Below are positions 15,191 through 23,907 of a stretch of 64,000 nt of DNA, piece after piece. The stretch is from Spongiibacter taiwanensis. Lineage in GTDB: Bacteria; Pseudomonadota; Gammaproteobacteria; Pseudomonadales; Spongiibacteraceae. A program made the translations under genes and the position numbers. The DNA is taken from contig NZ_CP098455.1 in NCBI RefSeq assembly GCF_023702635.1, forward strand, positions 1,426,001-1,490,000, in the 5' to 3' direction. The stretch's first letter is position 1, and the number at the start of each line of letters is the position of its first letter. The notes below the pieces were generated by a model. That model was given only the letters and a program-made list of their open reading frames with translations. It did not search any database and was not told the DNA's origin.

Positions 15191-16795
15191 GTGGAACAGG
15201 TTTTCGATACCATCATTATCGGTGCAGGCAGCGCCGGTTGCGTTCTGGCAAACAGACTATCTGCCGACCCCAATCATAAAGTCCTCCTGCTGGAGGCCGG
15301 CGGCAACGACCACTGGCATTGGTTTCATATTCCGGTGGGCTACCTGTTTGCGATGGGCAACCCTCGCAGTGACTGGTGCTACCAGCTCACACCTCAGCCG
15401 GGCCTAAACGGTCGCAGCCTACCCTACCCTAGAGGAAAGGTGCTGGGCGGCTGCAGCGCCATCAACGGTATGATTTACATGCGCGGCCAAGCAGAGGACT
15501 ACAACAACTGGAACCTGCCCGGCTGGACCTGGGATGAGGTGCTACCACGTTTCAAACGTTCAGAAAATTTCTATGGCGGGGCCAACGCCTTTCATGGCGA
15601 TCGCGGCGAGCTCCGGGTGGAGCGGCAGCGATTGCGCTGGCCGGTACTTGAGGCCTGGGAGCTCGCCTGCAACGAATACGGCATTCCCAGCACCGAAGAC
15701 TTTAACACCGGAGACAATGAAGGCGTTGGCCACTTTCACGTCAACCAGATTCGCGGCCGCCGCTGCTCGGCAAAGCGCGCCTTTCTCGAACCGGTGTTAA
15801 ATCGAGAAAATCTGACAATCGCCACCCACACACAGGTCGACCAACTCGACTGGCACGGCCATCGCGTCACCGGCGTTCGCGCTTTTAGCGCTGCAAAAGC
15901 GCTGACCTTCCAGGCGCGAGAGCGGGTAATTCTGGCCGCCGGCGCGGTGTCTTCCCCCTGCATATTGCAGCGCAGCGGGATTGGCGGCGAAGCCCAACTG
16001 CAAGCCGCCGGCGTCACCTGCCGCCACGCTTTACCCGGCGTTGGTAGCAACCTCCAGGACCACCTGCAGATTCGAGTTCAATTCCGTGTCGCCAACACAA
16101 AGACGCTTAACTGCCTGAATCGCAGCTGGCTTGGCAAGGCCCGCATGGCCGCCGAATACGCCCTTAACCGCTCAGGGCCGCTATCGATGGCGCCCAGTCA
16201 ACTCGGCGCCTTTTTCAAATCTGATAAGGATCAGCAGCGCGCCAACCTCGAATATCACGTTCAGCCGATGAGCGCCGAGAAACTTGGCCTGGAGCTGCAC
16301 CCCTTCCCCGGCATCACCGCCAGTGTCTGCAATCTTCGCCCCAGCTCCCGGGGCAGGGTCGATATTGGCTCGGCGGACCCTCAACAAGCTCCACGTATCG
16401 ACCCACGCTACCTGACCACAGAGGATGACCGAGATATCGCCGCAAGGTCCATCGAAATCACCCGGGAGATCGCCAGCCAATCAGCGGTGACGGGGTTTGG
16501 CCCAAGGGAGATCAAGCCCGGCGCCGCACTGACTCGACCCAACGAACTCGCCAAGGCTGCCGGCGACATTGCCACCACCATTTTCCACCCCGTTGGCACC
16601 TGCAAAATGGGCAGAGACGATGATCCGGACGCCGTCACCGATGCAAAGCTGAAAGTCAGGGGGCTAGACAACCTCTACATTGCCGATGCCTCAGTCATGC
16701 CGACAATTACCAGCGGCAACACCCACGCCCCGGTGGTGATGATTGCCGAAACACTGGCCGAGCTTCTCGGCGGAAAGCCAACGCTTGCCAGATAA
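15191..16795 (+). CDS. GMC-family FAD-dependent alcohol/choline dehydrogenase
   Basis: The 534-residue protein has the FAD-binding GAGSAGCVLANRLS motif at the N-terminus and LLEAGGNDH. The GMC signatures are PRGKVLGGCSAINGMIYMRG (about residues 78-97) and GAVSSPCILQRSGIG. The C-terminal catalytic motifs are FHPVGTCKMG and the final GNTHAPVVMIAE. It resembles choline dehydrogenase BetA and the alkanol dehydrogenase AlkJ, so oxidation of a primary or aliphatic alcohol is the likely reaction. Substrate and electron acceptor are not certain. The start is GTG at 15191, with a rather distant AGAGAG. Its 5' flank is formed by the MITE, which ends 35 bases upstream. Confidence 0.9.
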   Translation: MEQVFDTIIIGAGSAGCVLANRLSADPNHKVLLLEAGGNDHWHWFHIPVGYLFAMGNPRSDWCYQLTPQPGLNGRSLPYPRGKVLGGCSAINGMIYMRGQAEDYNNWNLPGWTWDEVLPRFKRSENFYGGANAFHGDRGELRVERQRLRWPVLEAWELACNEYGIPSTEDFNTGDNEGVGHFHVNQIRGRRCSAKRAFLEPVLNRENLTIATHTQVDQLDWHGHRVTGVRAFSAAKALTFQARERVILAAGAVSSPCILQRSGIGGEAQLQAAGVTCRHALPGVGSNLQDHLQIRVQFRVANTKTLNCLNRSWLGKARMAAEYALNRSGPLSMAPSQLGAFFKSDKDQQRANLEYHVQPMSAEKLGLELHPFPGITASVCNLRPSSRGRVDIGSADPQQAPRIDPRYLTTEDDRDIAARSIEITREIASQSAVTGFGPREIKPGAALTRPNELAKAAGDIATTIFHPVGTCKMGRDDDPDAVTDAKLKVRGLDNLYIADASVMPTITSGNTHAPVVMIAETLAELLGGKPTLAR

Positions 16796-16842
16796 GCTGC
16801 TCAGGCTTGCACACCCAGTGTCCGACATCAGCAACTGAAAAC

Positions 16843-16866
16843 AAAAAAGGCCCCGGGCTGGGGGCC
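16843..16866 (-). terminator. Intrinsic terminator, minus strand
   Basis: On the minus strand a 6-bp all-GC stem (16861-16866 with 16849-16854) is followed by six Ts (complement of 16843-16848). It ends the transcript of the small membrane protein gene at 16984-17100 and possibly of tapT upstream. It has no T-run on the plus strand, so it does not stop the GMC gene. Confidence 0.75.
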
Positions 16867-16983
16867 AAAACAGGCAATCTCATTTGGACTGAGGCGGTCT
16901 GACTCGCTGCTCAAGAACAACCCAGCCCGAATTCAATGTTGCCCGCACGGAGAGGCTCTGCCCTGGGCGGGCAGCATCAGGGC

Positions 16984-17100
16984 TTAGATGCCGAGAACAA
17001 TATTCACTACGCCGACCAGGCAAAGGGCGCCAACCACCATGCCCGAAATGGCCAAGCGCAAGCGCCGCATCGCAACGACATCGCTGAGATCATGTGACAT
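16984..17100 (-). CDS. 38-residue single-pass membrane protein
   Basis: The product starts MSHDLSDVVAMRRLRLA. It has a basic patch followed by one hydrophobic helix of about 20 residues (ISGMVVGALCLVGVVNIVLG). A strong GGAGGG lies 7 bases before the ATG at 17100, and a terminator follows downstream on the same strand, so it looks like a genuine small gene. It follows tapT by about 100 bases in the same direction. No family is recognised. N-in/C-out topology is expected from the Arg residues. Confidence 0.65.
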   Translation of the reverse strand: MSHDLSDVVAMRRLRLAISGMVVGALCLVGVVNIVLGI

Positions 17101-17204
17101 TTCCAAACCCTCCAAGCTGTTCAATTCGATGGAGAGATTGTCAGGTAAAGACCGCGACCACATCCTGATCCAGATCAACAAAGCGGCTGTTAATGGGTAG
17201 CCCA

Positions 17205-17789
17205 TTACGGTGGGTGATTTTTTGCGGCCGCTGGCCCCATTGCATTAATCTGCATCTCCACCATTGCGGTGAACACCTCAAGGATATCCCGATAATCCGT
17301 CCCGGAGACCAACTGGTTCAGCGCCAAGGCGCCCGCCTCTATCGTCGACAGACCATCAGCTCGCGGCGACTTGCGAATTCGGTAGGCGCTCCTCTCTTGC
17401 GGTCGCAGCGACAGCTTGGCTAACTGATCAAGCCAGGGGTTGCAGTAGCGAAGCCGCCGGACCTTGCGCCAGGTGCCATCCAACAGAATCACCCGCTTGA
17501 CCTCCAACCTCGCGTCTCCGCCCGGGGTCGGCGTTTCAGCCGGGTACACCAACACACTCTGTGCCTGCCATTGCTCGCCGAATAGGGCAACGGGGTCAAA
17601 GACTTCGCCCACCAGTAGCCTGGCACCCTCGATTGATCTGGCCAACAAGGGCCCGGTGGACATCGCATGACGGGCTTCGCTTGGGTCCTGCAAAATCACT
17701 AACTCTAAAGGACAAGGCAGCGTCCGCAGAAAAGGACACAGGCAGGTTGAGCGCGGCCGCTCACAATTTTTACAGACGATTCGACCCAT
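17205..17789 (-). CDS. tapT: DTW-domain protein, likely tRNA-uridine aminocarboxypropyltransferase
   Basis: The 194-residue protein has the family Cys cluster at the N-terminus (CKNCERPRSTCLC) and the QDPSEARHAMSTGPLLARS segment. The DGTW motif (LLDGTWRKVRRL) gives the DTW family its name. YRIRKSPRADGLSTIEA lies near the C-terminus. In E. coli the homologue (YfiP/TapT) makes acp3U at position 47 of some tRNAs, using the aminocarboxypropyl group of S-adenosylmethionine. The start is set at 17789 (MGRIVCKNC) because the family begins there; the longer frame adds 13 unrelated residues. It is followed by the small membrane protein gene. Confidence 0.82.
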   Translation of the reverse strand: MGRIVCKNCERPRSTCLCPFLRTLPCPLELVILQDPSEARHAMSTGPLLARSIEGARLLVGEVFDPVALFGEQWQAQSVLVYPAETPTPGGDARLEVKRVILLDGTWRKVRRLRYCNPWLDQLAKLSLRPQERSAYRIRKSPRADGLSTIEAGALALNQLVSGTDYRDILEVFTAMVEMQINAMGPAAAKNHPP

Positions 17790-17867
17790 CCGCCGAGTAT
17801 ACCAACCGACCTGGCAGCACCCCAGCATTACGCCGTCAACAGCCGCAAACTCTGACGCAGCCCGCCA

Positions 17868-18326
17868 TTACATGTCCCACAAGCGGTTGGCACCCTGGGC
17901 CAGGCCGGCCAGTTCATGCTGCTCCATTTCCAGCAATTGCTCAAAGGTCACCGCTGCGGGGGTCGCCGCGCAACGGCTATGCAAATGACGGTAGAGGTCG
18001 GTTAGCTGTTCATGCAAATCCACCACCACCGCCAACAACTGATCCTCACTGAGCAAAGCCCACTGGGCATCCTCCTCTTGCACGGTCGGCAGTGGCTGAC
18101 GATTCAAAAATTCCGTCACCCACGTTCCCAGCGACTGCTCACTCTCGGTGCGGGACAGCGCCGCAATCTTGGTTGCCAGTTCCTGCTCCCTGTGGGAGAT
18201 ATAGTCGCCCAGCAGTTTGAGCCGGTCATTTCCAGATCTGGCCAGGCTTGCCGGCAAGGTTGAGCCAAACGATTGATGATACTTCGCACTCCAGCCAACA
18301 ACATCGGCAACGGTTTCAATCTGCAC
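17868..18326 (-). CDS. Conserved-looking helical protein of unknown function
   Basis: The 152-residue product begins at GTG 18326 with AGGAGA 6 bases upstream; the longer open frame has a Cys/Arg-rich, non-protein-like N-terminus. The sequence is almost all helical, with four likely helices. His and Glu appear at helix-facing positions (KYHQSF, SHREQEL, LHEQLTDLYRHLH, EMEQHELAGLA), reminiscent of a ferritin-like or hemerythrin-like bundle, but I cannot assign a family. No signal peptide is present. It precedes tapT by 78 bases on the same strand. A pair of TGTCGC sites lies about 140 bases upstream. Confidence 0.65.
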   Translation of the reverse strand: MQIETVADVVGWSAKYHQSFGSTLPASLARSGNDRLKLLGDYISHREQELATKIAALSRTESEQSLGTWVTEFLNRQPLPTVQEEDAQWALLSEDQLLAVVVDLHEQLTDLYRHLHSRCAATPAAVTFEQLLEMEQHELAGLAQGANRLWDM

Positions 18327-18691
18327 GATTTTTCTCCTGTGGTTACAGCCCCATTTATACCGCACTGTTACCCTTCTCCGACAATCACGCAGCGCCCAGT
18401 GTTCCCCAACGAACACCATCCAAGAGACAGAAACCCCAACCAAAAACAGGAAAACTGTTGGCCATAAGCGACACATGACGCGAAAAAGCGACACAGTTTT
18501 TATCGACATTTTTTAATCGTTAGACAAGATATAATTTTAAGTTATTTTTTCACAAAACCGGAACGCACCACCCACCTTTGACTCCAAAAAAGCGCAGGAG
18601 GCCATAGCGCGGTCCATGCAGACAAGACTCTGCAGTAATAAACCCGCCACCCCCGGGCTTCCCAACAAACGAAACACTATGGAGGTTTACT
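18327..18691. other. Divergent intergenic region
   Basis: This 365-base region holds the promoters of the helical protein gene (minus) and the Asn/Gly-repeat gene (plus). Apart from the TGTCGC direct repeat (18468-18493) and a T/A-rich stretch (18498-18550), nothing distinctive was found. GGAGG at 18681-18685 is the ribosome site of the plus gene. Confidence 0.5.
18468..18493 (-). promoter_or_regulatory. Direct repeat of TGTCGC half-sites, 20 bp apart
   Basis: On the minus strand TGTCGC occurs at 18493-18488 and 18473-18468, inside a repeated TGTGTCGCTT unit. The second has the TGTCGC-N8-AA form reported for the AraC-family ArgR of Pseudomonas. Two helical turns between half-sites is typical for AraC-family binding. 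The flanking genes are the minus-strand gene starting at 18326 and the plus-strand gene at 18692. Which one is controlled is unclear. Confidence 0.4.
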
Positions 18692-19264
18692 ATGAACATC
18701 ACCAAGAAAACCCTTTTTAGCGCGGTCATCCTCACCAGCTCCGCCGCCTTTACAGCAAGCACAGCTTACGCCTGTCCAACCTGTCAGGTCGGCGATGGCG
18801 GCAGCTTCAGCAATGTCAGCGATACACTCAATGGCACCGTAGACACGCTAAGCGGTGACACTATCTCTGATGCAGCCACCACACTCGATGTCAAAGCCAC
18901 CCTGAAAGGTACGGACGTAGGCAGCCTCACGACCAGCATCTCCGATGTGGCCAATGGGAACGACACGAGCAACGACAATGATATTGGCGGCATTGGCAAC
19001 GGTAACAACGCCGGAACAGGCAACACCGTGGACGCGCTTTCTGACTCAGTAAATGATATCGGCAACGGCAACAACGCCGGCAACGACAACAACGTTGAAA
19101 CCTTGTCGGACGCCGCCCAAGCCAACAATGTGGGCAACGTCAATGGTGCCAGCGGCACGCTTAAGGGTTACAACACCGCACAATTGAATAACGCCATTAA
19201 GCAACTCAACCGCGGTTCCACTAACCAGCCGTTGAAAACCAAAGGCGATAACAAGCCCTTGTAA
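18692..19264 (+). CDS. Secreted Asn/Gly/Ser/Thr-rich repeat protein
   Basis: The 190-residue protein has a clear signal peptide (about residues 1-28, ending STAYA-C). The mature chain begins with a CPTCQVGDGG motif that holds its only two cysteines. Low-complexity Ser/Thr/Asp and then Asn/Gly sequence follows, with an approximate repeat of GNGNNAGxxNxVxxLSD (residues about 107-126 and 129-148). The C-tail is basic. GGAGG lies 7 bases before the ATG, and a GC hairpin follows the stop. No family is recognised. The composition fits an extracellular or surface-associated fibre or matrix protein. Whether the Cys pair binds metal or forms a disulfide is unknown. Confidence 0.7.
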   Translation: MNITKKTLFSAVILTSSAAFTASTAYACPTCQVGDGGSFSNVSDTLNGTVDTLSGDTISDAATTLDVKATLKGTDVGSLTTSISDVANGNDTSNDNDIGGIGNGNNAGTGNTVDALSDSVNDIGNGNNAGNDNNVETLSDAAQANNVGNVNGASGTLKGYNTAQLNNAIKQLNRGSTNQPLKTKGDNKPL

Positions 19265-19276
19265 TACCACTGCTTA

Positions 19277-19300
19277 AGAGGGCGGCATTCGCCGCCCTCT
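19277..19300 (+). terminator. Terminator hairpin after the Asn/Gly-repeat gene
   Basis: A perfect 10-bp stem (19277-19286 with 19291-19300, loop ATTC) starts 12 bases after the stop and is followed by CTGTCTT, a weak T-tract. Confidence 0.7.
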
Positions 19301-19535
19301 CTGTCTTCCGCAGCATCCGAACTCGTTCACACGGTATCGCCTTGCGCACCCTACGGCAGAACAACCACGTGGCGAGCCGGTATGTTGAGACATGATATCG
19401 ACAAGGATCAACGCATCGTCGACCTTCCCACCTCAGCACAGGCATCGCTGGCCGAGCAGAAACTGTTTAGCAGGTGAAAAACCGTAGATAAGCCGCTACG
19501 CATGGGCGCTGATCACAGCGTGGTGATTGACCTTG

Positions 19536-20219
19536 TTACGACTTACGTTTGCGGGCGCGCGACCCGGCAGCCGCTTTGCTTGAAGATTTTCCACGCCGGG
19601 CCGGTTCCGCTCCCCCCTCCAGGTTGGCGAGGGTTTCGATATAGCTGACAAAACGATTGGTGTAACTGGTTGAAAGAGACCCCATTAGCGTCAGGGCCTT
19701 CACAGCCAGCATTTGCGGATTGAGCGGTCCCGGATTCTCCGGCCGCTGGCGCAGCGAATGGGCAATACGGTCCTGTCTTTGGCGCTGTCGCTGATATCGC
19801 CTGAGCTGGTGAGCCGCCCGCAACCCGTTGTCGCCCTCCGGCGGCGCAGTAGCCGACAGCACCTCAGCACCACCAAAAATTTCACTCTCTTGCCGGCGCA
19901 GCTGCCCCTCAAATGAACAAGCGGGAGCATCCCCTTCAAGGGGACCGTCACTGGCGTTGAGCTGTTCGAGTACGCCCTGCCAAGGGGAGGCTTCCTCGCC
20001 GCCGCCAGCGCGCTCGACAAGCTCGCGGTGGCAGCAGGTTTTGAGTTGGTCGATCAGGTCCGACAACCTTGGCAGCAACCGTTCGGCAACGCCGTCTCGC
20101 CGAGCCCTGGCCCGACGTACCAGATCCTGGGCCTGGGCGTATGCCAGAATATCCATCGCGGCTGCACCGCTGTCCGCAAGTGCATCCAGCTCCCTTGCCA
20201 GCGAATCCAGCTTACTCAC
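19536..20219 (-). CDS. DUF2894-type protein of the MotAB-like envelope operon
   Basis: The 227-residue protein starts VSKLDSLARELDALADSG from GTG at 20219, overlapping the end of the OmpA-family gene by 8 bases; the longer frame runs through that gene and is artefactual. It is helical in its first half. It contains LRRYQRQRQRQDRIAHSLRQRPENPGPLNPQMLAVKAL, a segment characteristic of the DUF2894 family, and ends in a basic Lys/Arg-rich tail. It is the last gene of a DUF3348-DUF802-OmpA-DUF2894 operon known in several proteobacteria but functionally uncharacterised. It has no signal peptide or membrane segment. Confidence 0.75.
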   Translation of the reverse strand: MSKLDSLARELDALADSGAAAMDILAYAQAQDLVRRARARRDGVAERLLPRLSDLIDQLKTCCHRELVERAGGGEEASPWQGVLEQLNASDGPLEGDAPACSFEGQLRRQESEIFGGAEVLSATAPPEGDNGLRAAHQLRRYQRQRQRQDRIAHSLRQRPENPGPLNPQMLAVKALTLMGSLSTSYTNRFVSYIETLANLEGGAEPARRGKSSSKAAAGSRARKRKS

Positions 20220-20847
20220 GGCTAGCGGAATCCGCTCTGGGCACGGGCGCCATCTCCACCCGGCGGTTCTGCGCCCGGCTGGCGCCATCGGTATTGGCAA
20301 CCACTGGCTGCTGGGCACCAAAGGCAGCGGCGAAGACCCGTTGTGGGGCCATTCCCGCCTCGATCAAGGCTCGGGTAACCGTCAGCGCACGCTGGGCCGA
20401 CAGCTCCCAGTTGTCCTTAAAGTTTAAGTTGCCTTGCTGAATTGGCAGATCGTCAGTGAACCCGCTGACCATCAACAACTCGTCGTGCTCACTCAAATAC
20501 TGGTTCAGGGGCTTGATCAGACTGGCTAGCAAAGCCCGGCCGTCGGGCTGCAGCTCGGCGGAATTCAAAGTAAACAAAACGCTGCCACTGATGCCGATTC
20601 GGCCGTCACGAAGCGTCACCCGGCCTTGGTCCAGCGGGTCTGCCAAGGCTTGTTCCAGCTCGACGCGCCGCGCCTGCTCCGCCTGCCGCTTGGCCACCTC
20701 TTTTTCCAGGGTCTGAGACAGCTCCAGCTGAAACCCTAAGGCCCACACTAGCAGCAGCACAAAAACGCCTACCAGCCCGGTCATCAGATCTCCAAATATC
20801 GCCCATATAGGCGGCTCCGGGGTGACTCCCTCGTCCAGCTCGGCCAT
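20212..20847 (-). CDS. OmpA/MotB-like inner-membrane-anchored peptidoglycan-binding protein
   Basis: The 211-residue protein has one N-terminal transmembrane helix (WAIFGDLMTGLVGVFVLLLVWALG, about residues 15-38), a short coiled-coil, and a C-terminal OmpA-like domain. That domain shows LFTLNSAELQPDGRALL, VSGFTDDLPI, WELSAQRALTVTRALI and SRAQNRRVEM, the standard peptidoglycan-binding pattern. This is the MotB/TolR-plus-OmpA layout. The Asp in the FGDLMTG segment of the helix could serve as a proton-pathway residue like MotB Asp32. The start at 20847 lies one base after the stop of the DUF802 gene. With that protein it probably forms a MotA/MotB- or ExbB/D-like complex. Confidence 0.85.
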   Translation of the reverse strand: MAELDEGVTPEPPIWAIFGDLMTGLVGVFVLLLVWALGFQLELSQTLEKEVAKRQAEQARRVELEQALADPLDQGRVTLRDGRIGISGSVLFTLNSAELQPDGRALLASLIKPLNQYLSEHDELLMVSGFTDDLPIQQGNLNFKDNWELSAQRALTVTRALIEAGMAPQRVFAAAFGAQQPVVANTDGASRAQNRRVEMAPVPRADSASRE

Positions 20848-20848
20848 C

Positions 20849-22900
20849 TCAGCCCCGCTCCCCCTGGCTGAGGCCTTGAATCTGCTGCAGCAACTCCTGG
20901 TGGACCAGCAGATTGTGGTCAATAATTTCTCGGGCCTGCAGCAGGTAGTACTCCATCTGCTCCCGGTTGCGCTCGCCACTTTCAGCCAGCGCCCGCTCAA
21001 TATCGGTCAAGCGTTGGCCCAAGGCTTGATTGGTCTGACCAAACTCGGTCACTGCGGCGGTAAAGGCCACACCCAAACTGGCCAGCTCATCAGCTCCGGC
21101 ACTAAAATGCTCTACTTCTGCCTGCAACTTTTCAGCACCGTTAGAAACCGACAAAGACAGCACATCCACCGTTGTTGCCATATGCTGGCGCCCCTCTTCA
21201 AGCAGGGTGTTAATGGCCTCGGCCTGGCGCCGACTATTGGCTTCCAGTGTCTCGGTGAGACTATTCAATTGGGCCAATAGCTGCTGGCGCTCCTCGAGCA
21301 AGGCATTGTCTCTTTCGATGCTGTTGGAAATTTCACCGCGCAATTTCGCGATTACCTCCGCTGCGGCCTTGGGTGTCTCCGAGGCTGTGGCGATCAGCTC
21401 ACGCATTGGCTGCTCCAGACTGACCCCGAGCGCCGCCAAGCGCTCGGCGGCAACTGTCTGTAACTGCTCGAGTTGCGCCACCGCCCGATCACCGCGATCT
21501 TGCTCCAACTCCGCAAGGTGGTTAAGGCGCGCATCGACAGCATCGAGCAGGGTAGTGAAACGCGTTTCCTGAGCAGCCTGCCAGTGCGCCTCCCCTGACT
21601 CCCGCGCCTCCAGTAGCGCGTCGCTCCTGGCGATCAACTCGGCAATGTGTTGGTTCACGGCAGCACTGTTTTGCTGCTCCCGCTCCCGCTGAGTTGCAGC
21701 GGCCTCCTGCAAGCTTTGTTGCTGGCGCGCCGCCAGCGCCTGTTGGTTCGCCAACCACTGCTCACCAAGGTGGGTGAATTCGGTGGCAGCCTCCTGCTGA
21801 CGTAGCGCCGCCTGCCGTTCAAGATCGGCAAATCCCTGCTGCCACTTTGCCGACAACTCAGCATTGCTCTCACGACTTTCCGCCACACCCTGCTGCCAGG
21901 CCTCGCCGAGGCCAGCCAGGGAGTTTTTGAGTTGCCCCGTAAGAGAGGAAAGTTGCTCGGTCAGTTGCTCGCTGAGGTCCTGACGCAGCTGCGCGACCTC
22001 ACGGGCCTGCCCGTGTAGGTAGTCGTTTAACATTGGCTGCAGCATCTCGCCTGCCCGCTGCATACCGGCCCCCAACGACGCATTCAACGAGTGATCAACC
22101 GACGCGGCCAGGTCGCGAAAGCGCTGTTCAATCCCAGCCTGCCACTCCCGCTGACCGGCGAGCAATGCCTCAGCATTTTGTTCGGCGCTGGCGGCCAGGC
22201 GCTGACTCAACTGATCGAGGCGTTCGGCAACTCCGGGCAAGACTTCAGCCTGCTGCTGAAGCGCTTGGTAGGTTTGCAAGCGCTGTTGTCCCAGTGACAA
22301 CCCGCTGAAAGCACCAGACATTTCTGCATCCAGCTGCCGGGATGCCTGCAGACGCTCCCGACGACTCAGGGTAGAAATTAAACCCAGCATGGCCGACGCT
22401 GTCACACCAGCTACCGAGGTTGCAAATGCCATCCCCAAGCCCTGAATCGGCGCCGCCAAACCGGCCCGAACAGCGCTCAGCTCGCTACTCCCCTCGAGCG
22501 CAGTAACCGCCCCCTGCAAGGTGGCGACCATACCGATAAACGTACCGAGCAAGCCCAACATGACCAACAGGCCGACCAGGTAAGGCGTCATCACCGGAGC
22601 GGGCAAACCCAAATGCTCACCGCGAATGCGTTGACGCACCGCAACGCGCAAACTTGGGTGTAGCTGCGCGAGCCACCCCGTCAGGTCCTCGACGACGCCT
22701 GGCAGCGAGGCCAACGCCCGCAACAGGCTCTGACTGGCTTGCTGGTACCGCCAAAGCTCGACAAAGCCAACGCAGTAACCTACGGCGATCAACAGGGTGA
22801 CTGCTAGCGCCAGGGCGCTGCCCGCCACAAAACTACTGGCCATCCAAACCACCACCACAACGCCGAGGGCGAAGGCGGCCACTGAGATCATTCTTGTCAT
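20849..22900 (-). CDS. DUF802-type MotA/TolQ-like membrane protein with long coiled coil
   Basis: The 683-residue protein has an N-terminal membrane pair (about residues 3-55) and a MotA/TolQ/ExbB-like core with TPYLVGLLVMLGLLGTFIGMVATLQGAV and GLAAPIQGLGMAFATSVAGVTASAML (about residues 125-205). Some 450 residues of Gln/Glu/Ala-rich coiled coil follow. The start overlaps the stop of the upstream gene as ATGA (22897-22900), indicating tight coupling. The core resembles the ion-channel part of proton-driven motors. The long coiled coil is unusual for MotA and typical of the DUF802 family. It likely pairs with the OmpA/MotB-like protein encoded next. Confidence 0.82.
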   Translation of the reverse strand: MTRMISVAAFALGVVVVVWMASSFVAGSALALAVTLLIAVGYCVGFVELWRYQQASQSLLRALASLPGVVEDLTGWLAQLHPSLRVAVRQRIRGEHLGLPAPVMTPYLVGLLVMLGLLGTFIGMVATLQGAVTALEGSSELSAVRAGLAAPIQGLGMAFATSVAGVTASAMLGLISTLSRRERLQASRQLDAEMSGAFSGLSLGQQRLQTYQALQQQAEVLPGVAERLDQLSQRLAASAEQNAEALLAGQREWQAGIEQRFRDLAASVDHSLNASLGAGMQRAGEMLQPMLNDYLHGQAREVAQLRQDLSEQLTEQLSSLTGQLKNSLAGLGEAWQQGVAESRESNAELSAKWQQGFADLERQAALRQQEAATEFTHLGEQWLANQQALAARQQQSLQEAAATQREREQQNSAAVNQHIAELIARSDALLEARESGEAHWQAAQETRFTTLLDAVDARLNHLAELEQDRGDRAVAQLEQLQTVAAERLAALGVSLEQPMRELIATASETPKAAAEVIAKLRGEISNSIERDNALLEERQQLLAQLNSLTETLEANSRRQAEAINTLLEEGRQHMATTVDVLSLSVSNGAEKLQAEVEHFSAGADELASLGVAFTAAVTEFGQTNQALGQRLTDIERALAESGERNREQMEYYLLQAREIIDHNLLVHQELLQQIQGLSQGERG

Positions 22901-23658
22901 CGTTTCGGGGATTCCTCTTCTTCCATCGCCTCCAACAAGCCCAATGCCGGAAGCAGGCGGAAGTCTAATTCTGCCAGCAACAAATTCTGCATCTCGGTGA
23001 TAAAACGCTGCAGCCAACCACCTGGCTCCAACCAACGATCAACATCGCCCACCTCTGCCTCAGGGCAGGACTGGAGGTAATCATCGCGCAACGCGGCAAA
23101 GCGCTTGCCCAAACCTCGCGGCAACCCGGCAAGCAGACGGCGGGTGTGCTCCGCCAAGGGTTCGGCAACGACCTTGTCCAAGCTCGCCAGCTGCGCCAGT
23201 CGCGGTGAGCGGGCTGCCAGCGTCTGACGCAGAAAGTGACGCAAGCCGGCTATTTGCCGCTCCATCTCACTTTGATGCAGCTGATAAAACCGCTGAAAGG
23301 GGGAGTACCCCGTCTGCGGGTCATGCAAGGTGTCCCGATCGGCACGAGGTAACAAGAATGGCGCAGTATCATCCGCCGCAAAGCTACTGGCGACGGCGGC
23401 CAAAATTTCACCCCTGACATTCATAAAGTGCGCGACCGCATCTGTGTCACCGACGGGTTGCGCTTCCATTTTCGGAGAACGCCGAGCCAATGCTCGCAAC
23501 GCCTCGGCCAAGGCAATGGAGTCAGACAGGTCGATCAACCGTCCCAGCGCCTCGGCTATGCCCCCTTCAGCGCGATTCACCTCAATAAGCCCGACCTCCA
23601 GCGCACTGGAAAACAAGCGTGAGGGGCTTTCCGCAAGCGAGGCTTGAATCTGATTCAT
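22897..23658 (-). CDS. DUF3348-type protein, first gene of the MotAB-like operon
   Basis: The 253-residue cytoplasmic protein starts at MNQIQASLAESPSRLFSSALEVGLIEVNRAEGGIAEALGRLIDLSDSIALAEAL. This N-terminal pattern with two acidic helices is typical of DUF3348. The rest is helical and acidic and has no catalytic motif I can see. The start at 23658 has AAGAG upstream; the longer frame adds 13 residues. Its stop overlaps the DUF802 start by 4 bases. The family always accompanies DUF802 and OmpA genes; its role is unknown. Confidence 0.75.
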   Translation of the reverse strand: MNQIQASLAESPSRLFSSALEVGLIEVNRAEGGIAEALGRLIDLSDSIALAEALRALARRSPKMEAQPVGDTDAVAHFMNVRGEILAAVASSFAADDTAPFLLPRADRDTLHDPQTGYSPFQRFYQLHQSEMERQIAGLRHFLRQTLAARSPRLAQLASLDKVVAEPLAEHTRRLLAGLPRGLGKRFAALRDDYLQSCPEAEVGDVDRWLEPGGWLQRFITEMQNLLLAELDFRLLPALGLLEAMEEEESPKR

Positions 23659-23907
23659 AGGACTCTTGAGGACCGCAATCGCGGCTGATAGACACAAAGC
23701 GAGCGGCCGCTAACCGTGACGACCTGCGTTTTTTTTGGCCGCTCATTATCGCCATTTTAGCCACAGGTTCAAGGACACCGGCGATATCGCCCCCGGCACC
23801 ACTGCGCCAACAGCCGCCACCCTGGTCGGCGACAACAGCACATGGCTATGCTACCGAACATTAAAAGGTATACTACCGGCATCTTTGCAGGGACAAGGAC
23901 GACTGAA

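Noticed and set aside
20212..21000. Longer N-terminus of the OmpA-family protein
   Set aside because: The first 51 residues are an out-of-frame reading of the DUF802 gene end; ATG 20847, one base after its stop, matches the family start.
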